Assembly (NCBI RefSeq): GCF_029873635.1
Contig: NC_080421.1
Coordinates: forward strand, 38,668,617-38,732,616
Direction: 5' to 3'
DNA from: Malania oleifera
Taxonomy: Eukaryota; Streptophyta; Magnoliopsida; Santalales; Ximeniaceae
DNA: 64,000 nt
Position numbers and translations under genes: made by a program. The notes under the pieces are model-generated. The model saw nothing but the letters and a program-made list of their open reading frames with translations, was not told the origin of the DNA and ran no database searches. Every line of letters starts with the position of its first letter. Position 1 is the first letter of the stretch. Below, one piece after another: positions 12,101 to 24,100 of the stretch.

Positions 12101-15100
12101 ATGCTTGGATGAGTGACATATTGAAAGATAAATTAAGGAATGAACATATTCGTGATAACTTAGTGTAACTCCTATAGAAGATAAGGTAAAGGAGGGACGA
12201 CTCAGATGGTATGAACACTTGCAACGTAGGCCACATAGTGCACCTGTGAGGAAGAGTGACTTAGTTACTGTGGGGGGCAGTTGAAGGGGTAGGGGTAGAC
12301 CTAAAATAACTTGGGAGGAAATAGTGAGTAAGGATTTAATATCCTTGAATCTATCAAAAGAAATGGTCCATGATCGCATAAGTTGGCGGAAAAAGATTCA
12401 TATAACCGAACCCACTTAGTGGGACTGAGCCTTGGTTTTGTTGTTGTTTAGATACTTTAATTGTTTTTTATGTGTATGGGTTCTACCTCTTGGAGTCCTT
12501 ATGTTGTATGCCTTATATCTTTTGCTTATTTATATTAATTTTTTATATTTTGAAGAAGGATGGACTTCAAGAACTTCCAAGGGTTGTCTTTTATGCTCAC
12601 CGCTGCACTAAGTGCTAATATTCAGATACTTATGTATTATAAAGCCTCTAGTTCTATAGTCCATGGCTAATCAATTACTGGGAAGCCTGTCATTCACAAC
12701 TGTGAATGTGCAGAATTTTTTTTTTTTTCTCTTACAATTTGTCCTTGAATGTATTGGAAAATACTTTGGAAACAAACCCAGAGACTTCTTCATATATGAG
12801 GAATTCAGAATTGTAGTCAAATGAAATTTTTTCTTTAAACATGTAGGTTTCATGAGGTTTCATGGGAATGCTTTCTACGGTATCATTATTTAGGATCATT
12901 TCCATTGCTGCTGGTTTTGCTCATAAATGTGCTTCCTCTTTTCTTTCTTTGGTTTTTGTTGTGTAGAAGTTTGAAGGCCTCTTTCTTTTCTTGATTGTTC
13001 TATTTTCTCGGTTTCTTCCCTGTAATCATTCTAGATCCTAAATTCCAGAGTTAAATTATCTTGCCTCTCAATCTCCTATGAACCTTCAGTCTTGCAATTT
13101 TCTGTATTTAAGCTTTTGATTTTGTTGCTACAAATGTTCACATCGGCACCAGCTTTCCACTTTAAAACTTCATCTTAGCTAAAATGGGAGCAGTCTGTGT
13201 TTGACAAGAAAATGCAAGCCTGCAATAAAACCACAAGCTATCAAACTTCCAATGTTGTATAATTAATCTGCTTCCCAATCTGAAAGAGGGAATGCAACTT
13301 CATAGAGCAGGCTCAATGCCCAGCAGATCTTGCCAATCACAAGGCTTAATGAAAGGATTTTTTATTGCTGTGGCACTTGATGGCCAAAGCATAAATATGC
13401 AAAGTTCAGTGTTGATTCCATTGGTTGTTGTTTCAAGATTACATGTTCATATTTTGTAGAGTTGCAAAAGGATGAAAGGGTTTTTTAATAATTATTTTTG
13501 CCATCTCTTTTATGTGTTTGTATGTCCTTGATAGAAAATTTAATAAGCCGTGCACTGTTTGAAAACTTTGAATATTGTCTATAGAAAATTATGATTGATT
13601 CAAAATTATAAATCCATGACCTCAAACATTGATTTTTTTTCCCCCTCTATTTAAAAATTGTTTACAGTCTTTGAACATTTCTTCATATTTTTGGATGCTT
13701 TTGTTTTTATGCTTCCCTGACTGTGTACATCTTTGGTAGTCGTGTTTTTGTTGGAGATGTTGTAGTTTTGAAGGATCCTGAGAAATCAAGTGGTTATCTG
13801 GTTCGAAGATTGGCAGCCATTGAAGGGTATGAAATGGTGTCTACAGATGAAAAAGATGAGCCTTTTGTTCTTGAACAGGATCAGTGCTGGGTGTTGGCTG
13901 ACAATGAAACTTTGAAACCCAAGGTATATGGATGTTTCTTATTCAAACGTGATCTTTTAAATTTTTATGGATACTTTTCGTATGTTTATTGGTTTGTTTG
14001 TTTTTTATTTTATGAGTAACCAGCCAATTGAAATATATTAGCATAGGGGGAAAATGCATGTGTGTATCAGTACACATGTACAACCAAGTCCCACGTTGGC
14101 TAGAGCTACCATTACAGACACTAGATTTTATATTCTTACCCATTAACCTACCTTTTACATCAAATAAGATTCTGCTTACAGCAGCTTCAGATTCAGGCAG
14201 CTTGTCATGCAGTTTTTGATTTCTAGTCCTCCAATTGTGATACATGGCAGCAGCCCTTCTTGATAAGAGTGGAGAGAATTCCTGAAAAACCCTCCAAAGC
14301 CAACTCGATCAGTATTTCACTCGGTATTAGCATTATTCATGAAGCAGTTGGTGAAGATGTTTCGATATATTGCAAAAGAGAAGCAGAAGGAAAGATGATT
14401 CCTTCTTTCTGAATCAGAGCTGCAGAAATAAATATTCAGAGGAACTTCTCAATCGCTTCTTAATCATCAATTTACCAATTTATAAGAAGTCCATATGAAA
14501 AACAAGCCATGAAAGAAAAACATGCTTTTTGGGATATTCTTTTACCAAATCACTTTATATCTTAACCAAAGGGGGCTTTGATTGTCACACAATCTCACGC
14601 AGATCTGAAAGTAAAACTACCAGATGAATCAGCTTCCCAAGACCACTCATCTTCAGAACCAATGACAGGAAGAAGCTCAATTGGAGTCTTAGAACGTAAA
14701 TCTGGACAGGCAAAGAAACTTGGGTTAATTCAGGTATTATCTGACAAATTAATATCTAACTTTTGCTTCTCGTGGTAAATCAAAATCCTGACTACGTGAA
14801 GTCCATAAGACTGCATCAATGAGACGGGTGGCAGTTATCAAAAAATAAAAATGTATTCCTGCCATTCCCTGCAAAATGCTTTATACAGGAAAGATTGGGG
14901 AATTTTCAAAGACCAACTCTTCTTTTTTATTTTATAGGAGTGGACCTCCAGCAGCCCAAAGAAAATCCTTGCAACAAAAACTATTCCAAATCATTCTAAA
15001 AATAGCACCTTTATTCCAATCTTCCGAAGTCTTGAATCTAAGTCTTCTTCAAAAGGTTTATTGGCATGAGGCCAACCTACTTTACGGCCAAAGTATTTCA

Positions 15101-18100
15101 GTCATTTCCATGCCATACAAAGGCATTAAATTTTTGCTCAAAGCCACTTAGCAACCTTCTGAGGAAGAATTAAACAAAACACCAAAATATTTGAATGACT
15201 GCATTACCCAATTCTTGCTGCCTTTTCTATTTCCACCATCCAACCAGACCTCTTCTCCTCTAGGATCAGACAGCCACAAGCCCACCTTATCCAACAGTTG
15301 TTGAGCTTCTAAATCCTTCCCTATAATCACTGCAGACACCAGCAGTGGCGGCCCCTCTTCTCTTCCCTTTCTCTCCTTTATTTTTCTGTTTGATTCTTTC
15401 AAAACTACATAGTGCCGGTGTCAGGTTTTGGGTCCCCCTCTCTCTCTCTCTCTCTCTCTCTGTGCGTTCCGGTGACAGTGCTGGTGTCTATTTTTCCGGT
15501 GGCTGGTTCTGTCAACTACCAACAGTGCTTATGTGCAAATAGAGCACACAACCACACGCTTCCTTACAAGACATTTCAACTTTCCAGCAGCCAATGCGCT
15601 TATATGCCAGCAAGGAACATCTGAAGGATTTTCCAGTGTTCTTCCGATACTTCAAGAATTGCAATATAAGTCCAGACGCGAGAAATGGGAAAATTTCCAC
15701 TGTATCTTAATTTTGCTTTGTGATATTTTGACCTGTTCTGCAGGATCTTGGAAGAAAAAAAAAATTCAGTCTTTTTGGAGGATGAATAACTCTGCCAGCA
15801 GTCAGATTGAGACACAGCTTCAATATTTTGAAATTAATAGCAACAGTTGGGTTTTTCCTTCTTGGAGCTCTCAATTTTCATGTTGTGTTTTTTTTAGCTT
15901 TTCTTGAGTTTCTTTCCCATTTCGGTTTTTTTTCCCTGTGAGGGATTTTCATGTCCTGAAATTTGATTTGATTTTTCATGTCTTCTTGATCTCTTTCTTT
16001 GTCTCCATGGACGAGGGGTTTAGGGCTAATGGTAGCAACAGGAAAGATCAGCCTTCTGTAAAGATTCTCTTGGATTTTGAGACATGGGTCTTTTCTACAT
16101 TCTTCAAGTTATGCTATGGCAAAAACGGTATTCTTTTATTCATCTTCCTTTGTTTGGATTCAAATTTATTTGGCTTTGGTGGCTTTTAGAGGATTCTTAT
16201 TCAATTGTGGCATGCAATGGATCAAGAGATCAATAAAGAAGCAATAAAGATTTATGGGTTGAGGAATCTTGTTTCTTCAATATTCTTGATTTTGAATCTT
16301 GAATTTAGATTGAAGAATTTTTGCAATCCCTCGCTTAAATATTCTTCGATTGATTTCATTAGCATCAAATTTCCCGAGACAAAGGATACTTACGGTAGTA
16401 TTTTTCAAGCGGTTGTCATTTCCTTTTAGTTTTCAGTCACCAGTGAGATCTTCTCCTCTCTTGTTATTTCTTTCTTATTACCAGTGTTTTTAAAGGCATA
16501 AATAGGGCGCGCCTTGAGGCGTTTTAGGGCAAAAACACACCAAGGCGTAAGTTAAAAGGTGCAAGTCCACAAAAGCGTAAGCCTCAGGCGAGAAGGCGTA
16601 CACATCAGGCAAAAAACCTCGCCTTTTTACACCTCAGCATCCAGGCGTACGCCTTTCGGTATCCCTGCCAAAACCTAGAATGCAGCCTCTGCTCTCTCTC
16701 AAAGCCTCAACGAAGCCTTTGCTATCTCGATGAAGCTCGACTAAGCCTCTGCTCTCTCTCGAAGCCTCAACAAAGCCTTTGCTCTCTCCGATGAAGCTTG
16801 ACGAAGCCTCTGCTCTCTCTTTCGAAGCCTCGACGAAGCCTCTGCTCTCTCTCGAAGCCTCGACGAAGCCTCTGCTCTCTCTCGAAGCCTCAACGAAGCC
16901 TTTGCTCCCTCTGACGAAGCTCTATGAAGCCTCTGCTCTCTCTCGAAGCCTCTGCTCTCTCCGACAAAGCTCGACGAAGCTTCTGCTCTCTCTCGAAGCC
17001 TTTGCCCTCTCTTAAGAATTATGTTTTTATTAGTTTCTCCATTATTCTAACATTTTTCTCATTTTTATACTATATATAAATTTTTTTATATATTAATTAT
17101 TTTTAAAAATAAAGTCCTGAAATGCTTACGCCTCAACAACTTGAGGCTTGTGCCTCACCTCGCAGAGGGTAAAATGCCTCGCGTTACGCCTTTGCCTTTT
17201 AAAACACTGCTTATTAATATTATTAATAAATTTTTCGAATAGTTGGTTGCTAGTGGAGATTTTGTGTTTTTGATTTGTAGTCTTAGTAGTTAGTATATTC
17301 AATTTTGTGTTTTTTGTGTTTTTCATTTGTAGGTTTTGGAATATACAAAATTTTTCAAAAAAAGTACTATTGCATGGTTCTTTTTAATTGTAATATAGCT
17401 GGATTCACATTGTATGCTTTAAATTTAATTTTTTTTAATGCATTGTCTTGTAGTGTGGTTTCTACTAGTTGTAGGGTGTGATTTAGAAAATTTTTTATGT
17501 GAAAAAAAAACATGCAATTGTATACTTTGCCTATGTAATACAATTTTCTTGTACACATAGCCGGTCCCAAACCCGGATAAAGGAGTAGGGTTGTGTTAGG
17601 TAGCTGATAGCTAGCGTAAAACTTTGTTAGATCTTATTATCATGAATTCTTACCATATTCACTTAGGTCAAGGGAATAAACTAAGTCAGTATAAAAAGGA
17701 AAGGGTTAACAAGTTAGCACAAGAAAATAATATTAGATTAGCAACTTGGAATTTAGGGACTCTTACGAGAAAAAGTATGGAAATAGTGGAAATAATGTGT
17801 ATAAGGAGAATTAACTTATTTGTCTTCAAGAGACGAAATGGATAGGAGAGAAAGTAAGAGAAATTGAAAAGGATTTAAACTGTAGTACACTGGTAAAGAG
17901 AAACGTAAAAACGAGGTGGGCATTATTGTAGACAATGACCTAAAAGATAATGTAGTAGATGTTAAAAGAATAAGGGTAGGATCATTAAAATCAGAATAGC
18001 TTTAGGCTTGGAGGTAGTGAACATCATTAGTGTGTATGCTCCCCAAATAGGCTTAGCAAAAAATCTTATAAGACAATTTTGGGAAGATATGGATATTATT

Positions 18101-21100
18101 GTACAAGAGATACCAATGTCTGAAAAGACATCCATAGGAGCTGATTTGAATGGTCACGTTGGAAAGGATAATTTAGGATATGAGAGGATACGTTGAGGCC
18201 ATGGATATGGAGATAAAAATGAGGACGGTAATACAATCTTAGAATTTGCCATGTCTTACGATTTTGTTATGTTGAATACTTGCTTTATAAAAAGAGAAGA
18301 ACACTTAACTTTCAAGGGTGAGTATAATAAAAGCCGAATAGATTTCTTCTTAACTAAGTACGGGGATGATCTATCTTGTAAGGATTGTAGAGTTATTCCA
18401 GATCAAAGTTTGGCTACTCAGCATAGAGTCTTAGTATTGGATGTACATGTTAAAAATTGGAAGAAAAGGAGCAGTATAAATCAACACAAGAGTACTAGAT
18501 GGTGGAAATTGGAAGAAGATAATATAGTAAAATTCAAAGATAAAATGAACAAAGAGTGTAATTGGGTTGTAGGGGATAAGGTTGATGCAAATATTGTTTG
18601 GAATAAAATGACAAATTTTGCAATTATAACACGAGGTTTTAAGTGAGTCCAAAGGAAGATATGTAGGCAGTAAAGAAAGTTGATGGTGAGATCAAGAAGT
18701 CTGAAAAATAGTTAAGGCAAAAAGGAATTGGTATAAAATATGGCAAAATTGTAGAAATATAGAAAATCTTGAAAAATACGAAGAAACAAGAAAAAAAATG
18801 CAAAAATGGCTATTAGTGAAACTAAACATAGAGCTTATGATACTTTATCTACTAAACTAGATACAAAAGAAGGAGAAGAAGACATTACAAACTTGCTAGA
18901 GCTAGAGAAAGAAAAGGCAAAGATTTAGGTGAAGTAAAATGTATAAAGGACGATAATGATAATGTTTTACTTAAAGAAGACATAAAAGAGATTTGGCGGA
19001 GATACTTTGATAAGTTGTTTAATGAAAACCAAAATGAAAGATTGAATGTGGAAGTGACAAATGAGGAGAAGACTAAAAATAGGAGATTTATTCGTAAAAT
19101 TAGAGCCCTTGAAGTTAAGATGACATTAAGAAAGATGAAAAGTGGGAAATCTATAGGACCACATAAAATACCAATTAAAGATTGGAAATGTTTAGGGGAT
19201 AAAGGAATTATTTGGTTAACAAATCTATTCAACGCTATTATAAAAACCAGGAAAATTCCAGAAGAACGGAGGAAAAGTACGTTAGTATGTTTGTACAAAA
19301 TAAAGGCGATATTCAAAACTGTAATAACTATTGTGGAATGAAGATTTTGAGTCATACGATGAAATTATGTGTAATTGAACATAGGAAACGAAGATTTTGG
19401 AAAATCAATTTGGTTTTATTCTTGGGAGATCAACAATAGAAGCTATTTATCTTTTAAGAAGTTTAATGGAAGGGAAAAGAAGAGGGATTTGTATATGGTT
19501 TTTATTGACCTAGAGAAAGCTTATGATAGAATACCTAGGGAAGTTCTTTTGTAGGTCTTAGAAAGGAAGGGAGTGTGCAGTAGACTTACAGATGTTATTA
19601 AGGATATGTATGATAAAGTAGTGACTAGCGTTAGGATTGTAGGAGGAGATCTAGAGATTTTCCAATCACAGTAGGTGTATATCAAGGTTCTACTTTGAGT
19701 CCTTATTTTTTACTTTAGTAATTGATGAACTAACTAAAAATATCCAAAATGAGATTCCTTGGTGTATGTTGTTTGCAGATGATATTGTGTTAATTGATGA
19801 TAGTAAGAGCGGAGTGGAAAGCTAGAACTTTGGAGTACACATTAGAGTCTAAAGGGATTAGGATAAGTAGGAATAAGATAGAATATATGAAATATAATTT
19901 CAGTAATGTAAGGAGTAGAAATAAAGAGAAGATAAAACTTGATAATCAAGAGGTTTATAGCACCTGATAGATTTAGATATATTGGATCTATTATGCAAGC
20001 TGAAGGAAAAATTGAAGAAAATGTAGTACATAGAATTAAAACAGGTTGGGTAAAATGTAGGAGTGCGTCAGTTGTGTTATGTGATTGTAGAATGCCCTTA
20101 AAATTAAAAGGAAAGTTTTATAAAACGGTTATAAGGCCAACTATGCTTTATGGTTCAGCATGTTGGACAACTAAGAAACAACATGTACAAAAGATAAAAG
20201 TTGTTGAGATGCGAATGTTAAGGTGGATAAGTGGTTTAACATTAAAAGGTAAAGTAAGAAATGAGCATATACATAATAATTTAGGCATAACACAGATTGA
20301 AAATAATATAAGTGAGGGGCAGCTTAAATGGTTTGGGCATTTGAAACAGAGTTCTAGTAGAACACTTGTGAGGAGGAATGAGTTAGTTATTGTTTTTGGC
20401 ATGAAAATTGGTAGGGGTAGGCCTAAAATGACTTGGAATGAGGTAGTGAGTAGAGGAAAACACTTTTGATTGAGTGAATTGGCGGAAAATAGTTCATATA
20501 GTCGACCCCACCTAGTGGGACTTAAGGCTTGTTGTTGTTGTACCAAATTATTTGAATGCTGAAGATTACTGCTGTAACCTTCTGGCATAAGATAAATTCC
20601 CATGCGCCCAGTAATCGATCTTGCCTGAAATTCTTTAAAGAAGCTGATCGCAATCTTTAGGAGACAACCTCTTTGTAATAAGAAGCCACAAGTATCTAAC
20701 AAGTACCTTGTCCTCCTAGATTCGCCAAATACTCAGAACATCAGTTTTGATACTTAGATCTATTCCAGCGCAGAAAACTTCAAACTTTCCAGGGTTAGCC
20801 TTAAAGTCCAGAGGTCTTATAAAATATCTCGAGGACATTCCTTATTCAAGAAGCAGTTTGAGTGCATAACCATTTGCAAAGACAAGGGAACCGTAGGCAA
20901 AGTTCAAATCTGTATCTTTTACCCTTTTAAGCTTACTGTGAAACTTAAGATCTTTAAACTGTAAATCTTTTGAATAAATCTTAGGGGCCTTTTGGTATCA
21001 CTGCCAAAAATTACGAAAATGAAAACCAGAGACAAAAACCAAACACTTGAAACATAAACTAAAAACCAAAAACCAGCAACCTATTTAGTTAATATTTGTA

Positions 21101-24100
21101 AAACTAAAACAAATTTAAAATTTAATTAAAAAATGCTTATTTTTATTTTTAAATCAAATAATATTATAAAAATATGATTAAAATAATAAAATTGCAAAAT
21201 AATACACATTAAAAAAATACTATAATAAAAATAAAAAACTATTATAACTATTTTACTTAGTTGTTATGCTTTCAAATTTTGCTTTACAATAAAATTTTAC
21301 TGTACATGACAATTGAAAAATTGCAAAACTGTTTTGTAATTGACTTTATTATTGTTATTTTTTAAAACTTATATATATATATATTTATTTATTTTAATTA
21401 TATTTAAATTCATATGATCATTTTATTTTAATCTTAATTTAAAAGTGTATAAAATGAATGATTTAATCCAAAAAAACTATTTTTTGAATATTAAAATTTC
21501 CAGCAACAAGTTGCCAAAACAACTAAAAGCCATAAAATCTGATTCTCAGTTTTTTTGCAAACAGCTGAAAATTGACAACAGAAACAGAAAACTGGCAGCA
21601 TAAACAAACACATTTTTATTAGTTGTTTCTTCACTGTGCAGAAATAGAAACAAAAGACAGAAAACAACAACAATACCAAATGGGCCCTTAGCTTTCAACC
21701 ATAAAAAAAAATGTTGGAGAGATAGGGTTGCCTCTCCTTGCTGTTTCTTCACCACCCTCCATTTGGGAAGAGAGAGACAAAAGAAAATGCTAATGATATA
21801 CTTTTATATCCAATCAACCAAACCCGGTGGGAAGGGGTCCCATACAAGCAAGCTAGGAGAATAACCAAAAACAATCAAATGACCCAGTCAACTAAATCAA
21901 AAGCTTTTCTTGCATAAACCTTTAACCCAAAAACTGCAAGCCCCTTGTTCTTGTGAGTTGTGACAATAATGCAATAATTCTTGATCCTGCAAAATTGTCT
22001 TGAATCCTTTACTTTTTGTCAACGAATTATATTAGAGAAAAAAATACAATAAAAATAATATTGTCTTAAATCTTTCTCCCCTTAATAATAGTAGTTTGGC
22101 TTTTACTAACAAAAGAGGGCAAACAAGTTTGCAGGCTATTGGCCATGATCTTAAGGAAACATTTATATGTGTGTGATATTATAACAGGAATTTGATGAAA
22201 GATCAGAGATAATAGAAGGGTTCTTGACCTTGGGACTGTAGTAGGTATAGCAGCATTGGCTTGCTTTAAAAGTTAGGAATCTTTGAGAAAATACTTAACA
22301 ACAGCAAGAACATCTTGATCAATAATCCCAAGCAGGATCGAAAGAAATAAGCATGATAAGAATTATACCCATCTGGACCTGAAGCCTTGTCATTTGAGAA
22401 AGAAAAGATGGGTTTCTTTATCTCATCATTTGTCTAAGAGTGTCATTTCAGCATCAGATGATGAAAAACCCTAAGAGACGCTTAATTAATATTGCAATGT
22501 TGAAATCTGAAATAGCAGACTCCAAAAGAGATTTATAAAAATCTAGGACTTTGTGCTTAATTTCATCATGAGAATCCATTTTATTACCATCCTAGTCATA
22601 AAGAAGCATTTTATTGTTTCTTGTTCTTCTAGAATTAGCCAATTGAGCTAAAAACTCCAGAGTTATGAATACCCGACTTAGGCCACTGCATCCTTGACCT
22701 TTGCTTAAGCACATATTCTTCTGGCTTAAGAAGCTCTAAATATTTATTTGTTTTTCCTTAGCTGCAGAAATTTTTTTGTAGGAAAAGAAATTTATTAAGG
22801 AGAGAAGGAATATACAAAGAATAAAATCCTCATAATGAGAAAAAGTAAGGTACAATCATATCAACAAAGCCTTCCGAGTTCCACTGAAAATCCTCAAAAC
22901 ATGTACCTTTTAAAACAGCCTGCACTAAGAAGCCCAAAGGGATGCCAAATACTGAATCCTGTTCCAAAGCAAAGTTGAAGACAACTTTTTCCATTAAAGA
23001 TACGCACATTTGGCTCTGACCAGATCCCCACACAACAGCAAAGAGCACACACCTCCACAAAGTTATAGCATCTTTCCTCTTTCCAAACCCAATGAAAGAA
23101 ATACCCAAAAAATTATCCTTAGCTGCAGAATTAAACCCTCATTGGCATCACATCTGAGCAAATTAATTTGGCACTGGTCAACACCCAGCTGAGCATCATT
23201 TAACTTCATATCAGAAAAATGAAATTTATGAAAGTTCTCTTTCAAGGAGCTTCAGCTACCATACAAATGAATGTTGGAGTGTTCCTTCCACCTTAGAGTT
23301 CCAAATCCTTTCAACACGAGAGAAACTTGGACGATTCACCCAGCAATTAAGAGACTTGAAATGAGAACACCCACTGTAGACACCCCAATTTTAACAGGGC
23401 CGGCCCAAGGAAACCTAGTGTAATAAGGTTTGGCTTTGAGTTCTGAATGGAGCCCCTTTTTATAATTAAGACCCTAAGTCCCCGTGATGTCAAAATTGAG
23501 TCCTTTTGATATCAAATAGCCGAGTTCCTTAAAAATTTCAAAAAACAAATTGATTGATTTGAAACCAAGTTTTGTAGTTTTCACTTGAGTCCTTGATTTT
23601 CCAAAATAGAGTCTCTTAAGAAAATTGATTGATTTGAAACCAAGTTTTGTAGTTTTCACTTGAATCTTTGATTTTCCAAAATAGAGTCTCTTAAGTTTTC
23701 AAACCATAGTAGTTAGATTTTTAAATTGTAATCCTAGTATAGGTTCTTTTAGTTGCAAAATTAATCTTTTTCATTGGTCGAGGTCCTGTAAGTTCAAAAC
23801 CAATTTCCCTTATTAGGTATGGTGGTTTAAGTCTTGAAATCCCAAAATTTGAGTCCTTAGTTTTAGTTTTGAAACTGAGTTCTTTGAACTCCTTAGTTGA
23901 GTTCTCTGAATTTCAATTTTTGGTCCTTTTACTTTTATTAAGTTGAAAACTGAGTTTCCATTTCTAGGGTTTTTGATTTGAGTCCTTCAAAATTTTGAAT
24001 TGAGTTTTTAGATCTTGATTTGAGCCTTTCAAAGTCTTTGAATTCAGCCTTTTAATTTTCAAATTAGGTCTTTAATTTTAAAACTGGGTATTTGTTTAGG

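Larger units (their letters stand above)
8511..13739 (+). other. Intron 2 (5.2 kb)
   Basis: GT-AG intron. It holds a nested tandem duplication (9545-10660) and a truncated RTE LINE (about 12085-12450). I see nothing else recognisable in 8511-9540, 10660-12080 or 12450-13739. Confidence 0.75.
15198..17556. other. Unassigned part of an insertion block in L1 copy A
   Basis: The L1 A sequence breaks at 15181-15197 and resumes at 20542-20558 with a near-identical 17-bp repeat (ACCAAAATATTTGAATG / ACCAAATTATTTGAATG). Everything between therefore entered as one event plus later nesting. The right part is an RTE LINE and 16482-17209 is a hAT MITE. The remainder (15198-16473, 17218-17556) is not recognised. 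A piece at about 15790-15845 resembles 33890-33950 near the LTR element. A CT tract lies at 15438-15462. Confidence 0.5.

Noticed and set aside
16779-17015. 78-residue frame of repeating [10 protein letters not shown]
   Set aside because: It arises from the tandem array inside a non-autonomous hAT MITE.
18885-19355. 156-residue frame on the - strand
   Set aside because: It is the antisense shadow of the RTE LINE reverse transcriptase.
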